Shown here one piece after another: positions 52,003 through 62,417 of a stretch of DNA of 64,000 bases. Position numbers and translations under genes: made by a program. The DNA lies in contig FN649752.1 in NCBI GenBank assembly GCA_000310025.1, positions 3,997,541 to 4,061,540 of the forward strand. Reading direction: 5' to 3'. Positions within the stretch are counted from its first letter, which is position 1. The number at the start of each line of letters is the position of its first letter. The DNA comes from Ectocarpus siliculosus. Its lineage: Eukaryota > Sar > Phaeophyceae > Ectocarpales > Ectocarpaceae. The notes below the pieces were generated by a model. The model was not told where the DNA came from, did no database searches, and was given only the letters and a program-made list of their open reading frames with translations.

Positions 52003-53750
52003 GTGCTGTTCCGGAGAAAGAACGACATCCTCCAGCGATGGGCGAGATTCTTCGGCACCCTCCTCAACACCAAGTCCCCCACCCTGAACACAGACATAAT
52101 CGAACAAGTGATGAAGCAACCGGCGACACGTGCCACTCGACGGTTGGGAGCGGTACCAGACCTCGAGGAGGTGGAACGGGCAACGAAAGGACTGCAGAAC
52201 TGGAAAGCACCCGGCAATGACTCCCTCCCTGCAGAGTTGCTCAAGATCGACGAGACGACGACGAAAAAACCCATCGTCCTGGAGCACCTACTCCGTGACA
52301 TCCTCGTTGAGGTGTGGAACGGAGGAAAGATCCCCCAAGAGTGAAAGGACGCAACCATCAAGGTGTTGTACAAGAAGGGTGACCGGTCCAACTGCGACAA
52401 CTTCAGGGGGATCTCGCTCCTATCTCACGTAGGCAAGGTCCCCATCAAGATCGTCACCAACCGCCTAAGCGCCTTCTGCGAAACCAGCAATATCCTCCTG
52501 GAAGAACAACGCGGGCTCCGACCTGGGCGATCCACCATCGACATGCTGTTCGTTGTGCACCGACTCCAGGAGTCAGGGCGGAGAAGGAAAATACCACTCT
52601 ACATAAATGTGCTTTGTCGACCTGAAGAAGGCGTATGATTCGGTGGACCGAGAGCTACTGTGGAAGGTCCTGGCCAGGGCCGGGAATCCGAAGGAGACGA
52701 TCGCCGTCATCCGCCAATTCCACGACGGAATGCGGGCCCGGGTGCTCATGGACGACGGAGAGTTTTCGGCCTGGTTCTTGGTCACACATGGCCTACGACA
52801 AGGGTGTGCGTTGTCCCCACTAGCTGTTCAACATCTTCTTCGCCGCGGTCAGCGAGGTCGTTGCCATTCGATTCAGCGAGGATGATGTTATTCTGCAAAA
52901 CCTCGTCGTGTACCTGGAGGAGGAGACGGGAGCGGGGGCGAGGACACCACTTGACCGAGTGCGGAGGGCAGTATGGGGGATGCTGTATGCCGATGACGCC
53001 AGCGTCGTATCGAGGTCTGCCGAAGGACTGGCGAGAATGATGGCCGTCATCGTGGAGGTGTTCGGGCATTTCTGGCTGGCGATATCGGAGAAGAAGACGG
53101 AGACGCTCCTGATGCGCACAAAGGAGAAGCAGACAACAACACCACCGCCCCCCCCGCCGCCACCGCTGGTCATCGAGGCAGCAGGGCACAGGTATGCCCA
53201 GACGACTGAATTCCGGTACCTAGGTGGCCTCGTCAACGAACACGGCGACCTCACCCGGGAGATCCATTGCCGGAGCAGAGCAGTGTGGGCGTGCGTCAGG
53301 AGATATGGCCAGGAGCTCTTCGACAGGCCAAAAGCACCGTTCCGACTGAAGAATCGCCTGCTCCAGGCCGAGGCGATGGAGGCACTGCTGTACTGCTGCA
53401 TGACATGGGCCCCACGTCAAGACCAACACCAGACATTGCGGACGATACACCACCGGCTGCTCCTCTGAGTTATCGATTTCCAACGCAAGAAGGGCACCTA
53501 CCGGCAGCTTTCCTACGCCCAGATCCTGAAGAGGGTAGGGTGCCAGAGCATGGAAACCACTATCCGGCAACGGCGCCTGCTGTTCGCGGGAGCGCTGGCA
53601 AGGCAGCCAGACGGACGACTCCCGAAACGGGTGATGCATGGCGAACTGGTGGGGGGGGAGGGCCCAGGCAGGGGGAAACCGGAGCAAAACTGGAAGATGT
53701 ACCTGAAGGACGACCTGAAGATGTTCGATACCCGCCCAGATGGTATCTTA
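52003..53750 (+). pseudogene. 5'-truncated, mutated LINE (non-LTR) reverse transcriptase
   Basis: Reverse-transcriptase motifs appear in order but in three frames: NWKAPGNDSLPAELLK, LYKKGDRSNCDNFRGISLL, EEQRGLRPGRSTIDM, motif A in [17 protein letters not shown], motif B in [12 protein letters not shown], motif C YADD (in GMLYADDASVVSRS) and the thumb-like FRYLGGLVNEHGDLT. In-frame TGA stops occur at 52,342-52,344 and 53,466-53,468. Frame shifts occur near 52,600-52,640 and 52,820-52,830. No endonuclease domain precedes it, as expected for 5' truncation. The product cannot be functional. The copy lies next to a DIRS-like element on the opposite strand. Confidence 0.9.
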
Positions 53751-53949
53751 GTCCAAGGGTTTAAATTCCATGACACCCCACCTTCAAACCCCCTCTCCCC
53801 CCGCCCCCCGCCCCCACCTTGTTACCCAAGTACCTCCCAAAGAATAACAAGAATAGCGCATCGCGTAGAATCCGTAGAAACCTACCAAGTACGAACCTCC
53901 CGACTTAAAATAAATCCATGTGACAGCAGTTCTATTATATCCCAAAACG

Positions 53950-56900
53950 CTAGTATACCATCTTGAACCCGTGCGTTCAACCTCCCGCCACGTCGTTTGC
54001 CTTGGCTGGATACCCCCTTCCCGAGAGCGTCCGATACCAGCGCGAAGGTCGCCTTCTGAACAGCATCCAAATTGCGGGTACGATTGAAGCGCGTTTGGTT
54101 TCCCCCTCCCTTGCTGTTGGATTGCCCCACAACGACAACCCCATCGCCCCTAACCGTGTCGCGCCCCCTATCCTCCCAGAATGCGGCGCGTACTCCTCCT
54201 CCGGTTTCAATCCTTGACCAGCCACAAGACCCCGCAATGCCGCCGACGATTGATCATACGTCTAAACCTTCCAATACTGGCCGGAAGGATGAGCGGTAAC
54301 GGGTGCCATCTCATCGAGCTGCGGGTAGCAGCACATTAGCTAGTAAGTGCCGGTACATCACCGCTCCCGTCCCACTCCCAGACGAACGTGGCAAACCCAG
54401 CGGACGTCTTCGCTCACGACACCACTGCTTCGTCGTGGTTTCCTTTTGACGCCTTGAACAGCACCTCTACTCTATCAGTGCCGGGGTAAGCAGCTGCAGC
54501 TTACCTCTCCAAAACGCCACACACGTTTGCCTCGCGAAAAAACGAACTCCTTGTGAATCTTGCCGTTAATATACGCGAAGATTGCCGATGGGCGGCACTT
54601 GAAAAAATAGGACACAATCAAGCCTAGCCAAATGACCCTCCCACGCTCACCCCAAGCCGCTGCCGTTCGAATGCCGTTCCGTAAAATGGTCCAAGAGATG
54701 GGGCTTCTCATCCTACCAGCGGTATGCAAGTTGCTCTCCCTCGCCAAAACCGCTTTGACAGCTCGAACAAACTGATGTTTCATTGGAAGGTCCACCCCGA
54801 TGCGTTTGTGGACTTATTTGACCGTGGACATTTTATTGGCCCGACAGAAAAACAAGTACGCCATCTACTTCGCCAACTCGTTTGCCGACTTGTCTTCCCC
54901 CCCCGGCCGCATCCAAATGGACACTCTGACGTACGGCGACCGTTCTCCTTCTACCCACAGTTAGTTTCCAAGCCGCTGCATAAGTGGCGTGAGTCGACGG
55001 AGCAACTCCGACCGTCGAGAGTAAGACCGCAAGATCTCCGAACGTGCTATCCCACCTGCCTTCCCCAACCTGACCTCCTGCCAACGCACACGAGCGGGAG
55101 GAGACAGCTCAGTTGGTCTGCGAGGAATATTCTCGCGTTCCCACCGTGAAATTTCATCCGCCAAAACGTTCTCAATGTCAGGGATATGTGCCGCTTCGAA
55201 ACACCACCCCCCCGTCATCTCTACCACGCCCATCTCATCTCACAATAGACGCGGCCCGTGGCTCCCGGGTGCCCCCGCCCTTGTTTACCCATGTCACAGC
55301 GGAGGCATTATCACCACGAAAATGAACAGGTTCCCTGGTTACGACTGGGCGGTCATTGACGACGACGATCATCACGTACGCGTTGACAACCATCGCCAAT
55401 GCTTCCAACAGATTGATGAACAGCATGGTCTGCCGAGAATAAGTAGCCGTATCGGAAGAGCGACATCGCTCCTCTTGAGACAGATCGTACCTCCACCACA
55501 GACCCCGCTCCCTGCAATACCCCCCAATAGCTTCGAGAGTAGCATCGGAGAACCAAGCCGCGTCGGTTCCCATTGCACATGATCGTAAAACGGGGAATGC
55601 AGAGAAGTACCTTCCGCCAATAAGCGTTGGCGCGCCGCCCACCTCCACCACTCCAAATCCGTGTGAAACTCCTCACCCAACTTCCCGGTGTATTCTTTCA
55701 TGACCGTCGACGCGTGTTGATCGTTATCTGGAAGCCCTGTGACAAACCCAAGCCGCCACAAGAAGTACTTTCCTACCCGCACTACCGTGGATAGGGGCCA
55801 TAACTTCCCAGTCGAGCTCCATAAAGTACTAATTTTGCCCTCGCCCACCGCCGCGTGTTCGGCCATTCAACTAGTAACGCCAGTACCTCCTCGATCATTG
55901 TTGTAGGAATCGCAACGGTCATCCTCTGCGTGTCTATGGCATACCCCAGAATCTCTGTGAGTCACTTTTTCGACGTTACCGGCACGGGGTTGTCTGCTGT
56001 GCTTCCATGCATGCGGAGGTGGTTAGAAATAGCCGATCTAGTTGCTACGGGCAAAACTTATTCTTTTCCATGAGGGAAAGCCTCCAGATTGATCATATCA
56101 TCGACATAATCTCGCCGAAGAAGTTTCCAGGCGAATACTCGCCATAATAGAAAACGGCTCAACGGATGCACCCGCGGGTGCGCAAACGCTCCCAAGGCGG
56201 GGACACCCTAACCTGCACGTTGCGCGCGATTCCGTCCGCCTCCGGCAACACGTTCACGTTGAAATGGTTCGTGTGTCTGTGCGAGTGTACGATAGCCGAC
56301 GCCATCATGGACCACCACCCAGGAGAGTTCCTCCATCCAAACGCCATCCGAAAACTGGTCACTAGAAAGGCATCCACGACACTCGATGTAGATTCGCCGG
56401 AAAGCATCCACCGCGTCCATCTCTGCGCACTAAATAGGAACACCACCGCCTTTCATTTCCCGCAAAGCACACGCATGCCTCGAAATGCCCGGCTAAACCC
56501 CATCGATTTCGCTGACGGGTGCCGTTTCGAAATGAGTGTCACCGTTGACCCCCGTCCAGCCGTCCCCATCACCACCACGCACCAAATGACGAGTCCGGGA
56601 TCACCCGGCTGTTTCATCTGATTCGACCACTTCTAGCGGAGAGACACACAAATGCTTGATCGCTCGAGCCGCACATTTTTGCAGCACCACCACCCGGCCG
56701 TGAACCAAGCCTCTTCCGTAAGCCTTTTCCACAACGTCTGTTGATGAGGGGAAGCGGTAGAAGAATGATTGCCGTACAAATCACCGCCTTGAACAACACC
56801 TACCGGCACTCCTTCATGCACTGCCTGCATCAGCCTCTGCATGTCCGCAAACCCTTTCGATCGAAAATGACTTGAAATCAGGAGAGGGTCTCTGTGTTCT

Positions 56901-57070
56901 ACCATGAGTTCGCCTCCGAGTAGACGCGCGATGCGATCCGTATGGCCATCGAAACGCACTGCCAACTCGGTCGCCACCTCCGCCAACCGATGCATCAGAA
57001 TCGCGCCTTCTGTTGCTCTCCTTGATCCGAGTAAAACTTCATCGAGTTGTTGACGCAGCTGGAACCACAA
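53950..57070 (-). pseudogene. Mutated DIRS/Ngaro-like retroelement (RT, RNase H-like, tyrosine recombinase)
   Basis: Reading leftwards on the minus strand there is an N-terminal segment (57,070-56,633), RT sequence with FGWRNSPGWWSMM (about 56,360) and the catalytic YVDD (56,097-56,108), then a thumb-like AIDTQRMTVAIP and EVLALLVEWP region (about 55,990-55,870). An RNase H-like segment with FRGDNASAVTWVNKGGGTREP (about 55,300) and ADEISRWERE follows. Next come a recombinase N-terminal part (APSTHATYAAAWK, about 55,000), a core (54,795-54,475) and a catalytic-box-like HSGRIGGATRLGAMG (about 54,180). The frame changes many times and stops intervene, so it is inactive. Tyrosine recombinase in place of DDE integrase is the known hallmark of the DIRS/Ngaro group. 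Terminal repeats were not resolved. Confidence 0.8.
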
Positions 57071-58036
57071 TCGGCGAAGGTTTCCTTGCCTCGCGTGAGT
57101 GCCTGATAAGTTTTAGAGAAATAGCAAACGTACCGGGTTTTAACACCGCAGTCCAAGATCTGAGTAGTTGGCCGTTCTTCCCTCATGGGTGTGAGCTATG
57201 TTGAGAAACATGATGTTTCGGCGAAACCGGGAAACACAGAAACAAACACACCGTTGATCTTCCTTGCCACCCAACTATGCCATACCGTGTAGCGTTCCGT
57301 ATGTTTCGGTAAACTCAGCTTACTCAGAGAAACAAAGGAACGTACGGCCACGTCCCTGCCACCATGCCACTCTCAGTGTGTGTTCGATGAACGCGAATTC
57401 TCCGTAAAGACCACGGGTATTACTGCCTTTCCATGCCATTCTTCCAACAGTAACAGATAGGTTGCGGCTAACGCCACGCCCGCTGGGATGCTTTCATTGA
57501 ATCAGCCGTGCCTCCCGTTTACCTCGTCTGATGTTTCATATGTTTCGGTGCACGTAACGTTCCTGCAGAAACATGAGAACGCCCTGCCACTGCCCCTCCA
57601 TGTTGTTACTCCCCGTGGGTTATGGTGAACGCGAGACTCCCGGACAAACAACGGACGTTGCTGCCATGCCATACTTTGTAGTATGTTTCTGCGAACGCCA
57701 AATCCGCTGGGAGACGCCAGCCTGCCGTGCCTCCCATGTACGCCATTCCACCCGCTGAACCTCTTCATGTGCATGGGTAGTTGATTCCTTCTTATCTTTG
57801 TTGTTTTTTACATGTATTATATTGTTCTTACCGGTTTGTAGTAGCATTTGGTAGAGTTTTTGACACGAAAATTACACCCAATTAAATTTCCCGGCCTCGA
57901 CCATAATTGCGTGCAAATTAATAAAAAAGATTCGCAATCATTGCATTTGCCCGCATCTGCAACCACTAAACCGTCAGATCATACCATGTGCCATGCACCC
58001 ATATGCGATATCGACCACCACCAATTATCCACTCAC
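57071..58036. other. Probable 5' flank or leader of the DIRS-like element
   Basis: No recognisable coding segment. Two loosely similar stretches (about 57,350-57,500 and 57,590-57,740) share CCACTGCC/CCATGCCA, GTGAACGCGA and GCCGTGCCTCCC blocks, suggesting an internal duplication. Confidence 0.35.
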
Positions 58037-58039
58037 CCA

Positions 58040-58459
58040 TCACCTCCTCCTGCGAAACGGACTTCGGCAGTGGGGCTCCCGCGTACATGATGGACCGGGA
58101 CCTCCCCTCTGCGTCCATGGTCCACGATGATGGGTGCCATCTCCTTCCTTTTCACACCCAATCGTCCCCAAATCTCGCTGTTGGCCCCCCGCGCGCGCGG
58201 AACTCGCACCTCCAGTTAGGACAACCCCGACCTCCGCCCCCCCTACCCTGGCCCCAAGATCCTCGCCGCTCCCGAATCCCTCCCCACCCCCGAATGCCGG
58301 AGCTGCTCCGCGCCTAGCCCCCGAGTTAAACCCCCCTTGCCCTCCCACAAACATGAACGAACCTCGACCCCCGCCCCCGTCCCCTGCCCCCCTGCCGCCG
58401 ACAAATCCACCTCTCCCCCCGTGCCCGCCACCTCCACCGCCACCAAACATGCCCGCACT
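58040..58459 (-). CDS. Glycine-rich open frame, possibly gag-like part of the adjacent element
   Basis: A minus frame from an ATG at about 58,459 encodes a Gly/Arg/Phe-rich stretch (FGGGGGGGHGGRGG, VGGRGAGDGGGGRG) and a more ordinary C-terminal half. It is open for 170 codons in total, the upstream part lacking domains. It precedes the DIRS-like element on the same strand, so a structural protein of that element is possible. The biased composition makes chance equally plausible. Confidence 0.3.
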   Translation of the reverse strand, partial: SAGMFGGGGGGGHGGRGGFVGGRGAGDGGGGRGSFMFVGGQGGFNSGARRGAAPAFGGGEGFGSGEDLGARVGGAEVGVVLTGGASSARAGGQQRDLGTIGCEKEGDGTHHRGPWTQRGGPGPSCTREPHCRSPFRRRR

Positions 58460-58689
58460 GTCTTCGCTGCCTGCCGTGGAGACATCGTGATTGAACCTGC
58501 AGGTCAGGTGTTGCCCCTGGCGCACGACCGCGACATGTACCAGTGAATGCACGTCCCAAACAGTACTTTCCTGAGTGAGCGCAACTGCTCACGGCGACGG
58601 GCCTACTGTCGCCGAAAATTACGCCCCCCTCCCTGCCACTGGCACCGGCGTCGTCTTTTGTTTTTTGGACGCCCACCCACCCCCTTCCC

Positions 58690-58822
58690 CCCGGTGTTTG
58701 CCATCGGGATTGGGCTTTCGTCGCTTGGCAACGACGTTGTAAAACAAGCGCGCCCCCCCGGTGTTTGCCATCGCGATTGGGTTTTCGTCGCTTGGCAGCG
58801 ATGTTGTAAAACAAGCCGATCA
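58690..58822. repeat. Tandem duplication of about 66 bp
   Basis: Two adjacent units each begin CCGGTGTTTGCCATCG, continue GATTGGG-TTTCGTCGCTTGGCA and end GTTGTAAAACAAGC, with a few substitutions. Confidence 0.85.
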
Positions 58823-59014
58823 CTTCGTGAACTCGGCAACCAGGTCACCGCTTTTTTTTTGCCTTTGTTTTGTTTTATTGCGGTAACCATGAGTGGTGGC
58901 CGAGTAGATTATGGAATGCGGGGTCGAGAACAATCACTCCGCGCAAGGGGGATGATCGCACCACGTTGTGTTACAATGGCCAGGCATCCCCGAGGCAGTT
59001 ACACAATGCTTACA

Positions 59015-59275
59015 ACTGTCTCTGGAAGTGGAAGCACCAGAAAATAAATTAAGTCATACGCAGCTGTCATCCGTACGCAAGGAAGTAAGCACAGGAGGCC
59101 GAACACCCTCAGCAGGATGCAGCGCACCCTTCATGCGACTCGCCGAATACCTCACGGCGCTTCGCGCTTGGTGATGTGAGAGCCTGGTCCGGTGAGAACT
59201 CGGCGTGCTCCGTCCCGGCTTTGTAGGGATGCGAGGTCAATGGTCTAACGACTACGGCATGCACGACTATGAGTA
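59015..59275. repeat. Dispersed repeat, copy 2
   Basis: Counterpart of 46,310-46,575, with only a few differences. Confidence 0.9.
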
Positions 59276-59282
59276 CACCCCC

Positions 59283-59639
59283 CCCCCGCAAAGCGGTGTT
59301 CCTCGTTAACGAAGTCATAAGCGCCTCTTGGTGTACCCCGGTTAGTTCGTCAATCGACTGCTTGGTGTGGTGGAACGATGCCGTCTCGATACGCGGGATA
59401 TCTATCTGGGCGAAATCGCCAACAGGGGGCGAGTGCGAAAAGCGCAACCGCAACTTGTCCGATTCCTGGCCCGCGGCCGCCGCTATTTTGGCAAGCGGCA
59501 GCGTTTTCGACATTTTTCCTCCATCGCCGATTTCCGTGTAGTCACCAAACCCAAGCCCACCCCTGATCTGTTGCCTAACCCGCGGTGGCCTCTTCGGCAG
59601 ATCGACCCTTCGCCTCACAGGAACCGTTGCAGTGTGCAC
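59283..59639 (-). CDS. Coding-like open frame of unknown family
   Basis: The minus frame here reads like ordinary protein (for example RGGLGFGDYTEIGDGGKMSK, SHSPPVGDFAQIDIPRIETA, KQSIDELTGVHQEALMTSL) for about 115 codons with balanced composition. It has no recognised domain, clear start or splice partners. It directly abuts the dispersed repeat at 59,275, so it may be a fragment cut by a rearrangement or part of a mobile element. Confidence 0.35.
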
Positions 59640-60404
59640 TCATATTGCTGCTGCTGCTGCTGCTGCCGCTGATGCTGCTGCTGATGCTGTTCTCTACTAC
59701 TGTACGTCATCATCCGCCCTACTTGCCTGTTCACCTCATGAAACTTCCCCGCAATTTTTTTGCTCACTTGTCACAGTACCATTCAATCCCGCGCCACAAA
59801 CCCCAGATTTCCTTCGTTCAATCTTACACAAGTGGTCGGTTGCCGGTAGAACGTTGTCTCCTCGGTTTGAAAGCAGCAAAATGCCAATTTTCGAAGCGTC
59901 CGAAGTGCTCTCTGTGACCTGGCGACCCCGCGGCAACATCCTCCTCTTTTTCGACATCGCAATCGCCGACTCCGCCCTATGAAAAATGAACGTAATGCAC
60001 TTGTAAAGGGTTCTTACTCGATGCACAAGGTGTAGCCAGTGGTGCTCATGGCAACGAAAGATAAGTCAGGCGCTCACAATAAAAAGAATGTCTCGAACTG
60101 TGGGTCAAGAATCTTCCGAAACAGAAAAAATCAGTCAAAGGACGGTCACCTTTTGACTCAACCACAACATCCATGTCGATCCCACAATTGACAATATACG
60201 TTGCAATACACGTCTGATGGTAAAACGTTCAGGAATGTGCTCTAAAGCAACCGCTTTCATCTAGTGGCGAGTGAGTTGATTCGACGTGCACATCGCATGC
60301 TGAAAAAGACAACTATCGCATCGAATTTGCGGGGGGAAATCACCGGTGTGTGTAATGCAAGGAACGACACATGATGTTGCGAGAGGCTCAAGCTGTTGTG
60401 TATT
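59640..60404. other. No gene recognised; (CTG)n tract
   Basis: A CTG-rich microsatellite lies at 59,646-59,690. The minus frame 59,736-60,026 has an internal methionine but no domain. Nothing else is supported. Confidence 0.4.
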
Positions 60405-61385
60405 CGTGCCAATCTACAAATATTCCCGCACTGATTTTCCCACAATGCCGCGCGGACTTCACGTTGCCGGGACCACAGCAAACTCCTTCTGTAAGACCAA
60501 CCTTGCCGATGATACCGGCTTGGTTCTATCCACTGCCTGAGTCGTTGCCGAACTTGACCTTCGCTTTCGCGTGCATGTAGACACAGTGTTGAATTGTTTT
60601 CCTCTTCGTCTCTAACCCACGTCGTCTCTGAGGGGATGTTTTTAAAACGCAAGTGGGCGTGTAACTTGTTTTCGTGTGTATTTCATCGTGCTATAGATTC
60701 TCGAAACGTTTCTCCAGCGTTTTCAAAAACGATATACATACAGTATTCTTCGTTACAATTTCGTGGTTCTTCATTCAGGCTAAGGTAAAATGGCGCTTTT
60801 GGTATGTGCAATATTGGTAACATCATATTCGATAAACTTGGCAGCATATCTCTAACCCCCTAGCGGAAGAGAAAACGCTGGATACAGGACTTCCACAATA
60901 CTGACGTCACCCTCCCTTTGCTATCAACTATTCATTCATCATCTGCATCGTTGATTCTTTCTGTGTGTCTTCCGTGACCATTCACAAGGGTGCATACCAC
61001 TTCATAGTTGCGATGTTGCACCTGTATCCGTGAGAGTTTCCCCACCCACTGCAGCTTGATGCAAACAACCCCACACAAATGTTCTTCCTTCGCACTTGGA
61101 CATACTACACGAAGGGTGGGAGGGTTTTCACTCTCAGTGAAAATATGTCCCGGCGAAAAGGCCGTTGTGAACACAACGGTACTTTCGATATTTCATCACC
61201 AACATAATCTAACGTTTTCTTAGCCGTTTCTAGCACGTTTCATTCGATTTGGAGTGAATTCCACGGAGACTGTTCCGGTGGAAAGTTTGCACGATGTTGC
61301 GAACGAATGTCCTTCATTTCACAAAAACAAAATCCTTCGAGGTACCTACTTCTTCGTATCAATTTTTCAGCAACATTTATTGTCG
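60405..61385. repeat. Segmental duplication, right copy, part A
   Basis: Counterpart of 39,781-40,750, same order and orientation, diverged. Confidence 0.85.
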
Positions 61386-61969
61386 CCATGGGAAAGAAAT
61401 GATCCATATCGGAGCTTGAAATACCCGTCTGATCTCCACCTCAACCCTACTCCCCCGTGACCATACCAGTCACATTCTAGCTGACCGCCCCATTGGGCGG
61501 CGGGGGACAAGTACATGCAGCAAGTGAATCAATCCCATCGCCACGCACGATCACAATGCCTCAACAAACAAACATATAACGACCACCACCAAAAATAGCA
61601 TCAACAGCACAACAACGACAACGACAGCACACCCTCTCACAAAAAGGAAGGGGTCTCAAATAAAGTACTCAGCGTGTGGACGACCGCCAGAGCTCTGGAG
61701 CTAGAAAACGTCTTTGGCAATATCGTATTTCTGGCGGTACACCGCCATGAATGCCACAGTTTTGTTTCGCGCGGTTAGTGGTAGTGAGTAAACTAAACCA
61801 CTTCACAATACATAACGTAATACGGACAACCCGCTCCATGACATGCACTATAGAACACTCCCCTCCTTGATCATTTGGCCCTCAGATAATTCGCTCCGCT
61901 CTGGGATACATTTGAAATAAAAAAGAAACGAAAAAAGTGTAGTTCCGCTCCGGTCCTTGATACAGTAGT
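61386..61969. other. Right-copy spacer between duplicated parts A and B
   Basis: 584 bp here corresponds to about 2,450 bp at 40,751-43,204 in the left copy. No gene is supported. A CAACAAC-rich stretch lies near 61,560-61,625. Confidence 0.5.
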
Positions 61970-62350
61970 GAAAACGAAGAAGACAGTCGACGGAGAGGTT
62001 CGACTCCATAAACACCCTTGAGAGCATACCGCCCTCCACTCCACCACTGCGTGAACTTGGTACGCTCGTCGTACGCTTGACCCGCCGTCTTCCTTCCCCA
62101 CACACTGGCGCCACGAGCAACGCACGCAACCCTGTGCAGTAGTCGTAGAAATAGCATCGCCCCTCAAATTTCCACTTCTCCTACTTTCTCCAAGGTTACA
62201 AGGCTTCCTTGAGCACGGGAAGTCCCACACTTTATTCCTGGTACGGTAGAGAAGCCGGTAGAAGCCCGTTTTCCGGATAAAATGCCGGTGACATCACGAG
62301 GCATAGGTTGACCACTCAATGTATCTCGTATCACAAGTGCCGGATTCAAA
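61970..62350. repeat. Segmental duplication, right copy, part B
   Basis: Counterpart of 43,205-43,610 without the MITE. It leads into the 3' end of the second membrane-protein gene. Confidence 0.8.
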
Positions 62351-62417
62351 CCTCACACGTACTGCCGGGTAAGCAGTGTACGGGGGGGTGTGCTTCCGTA
62401 CCAACTGGCTGGGTGGT

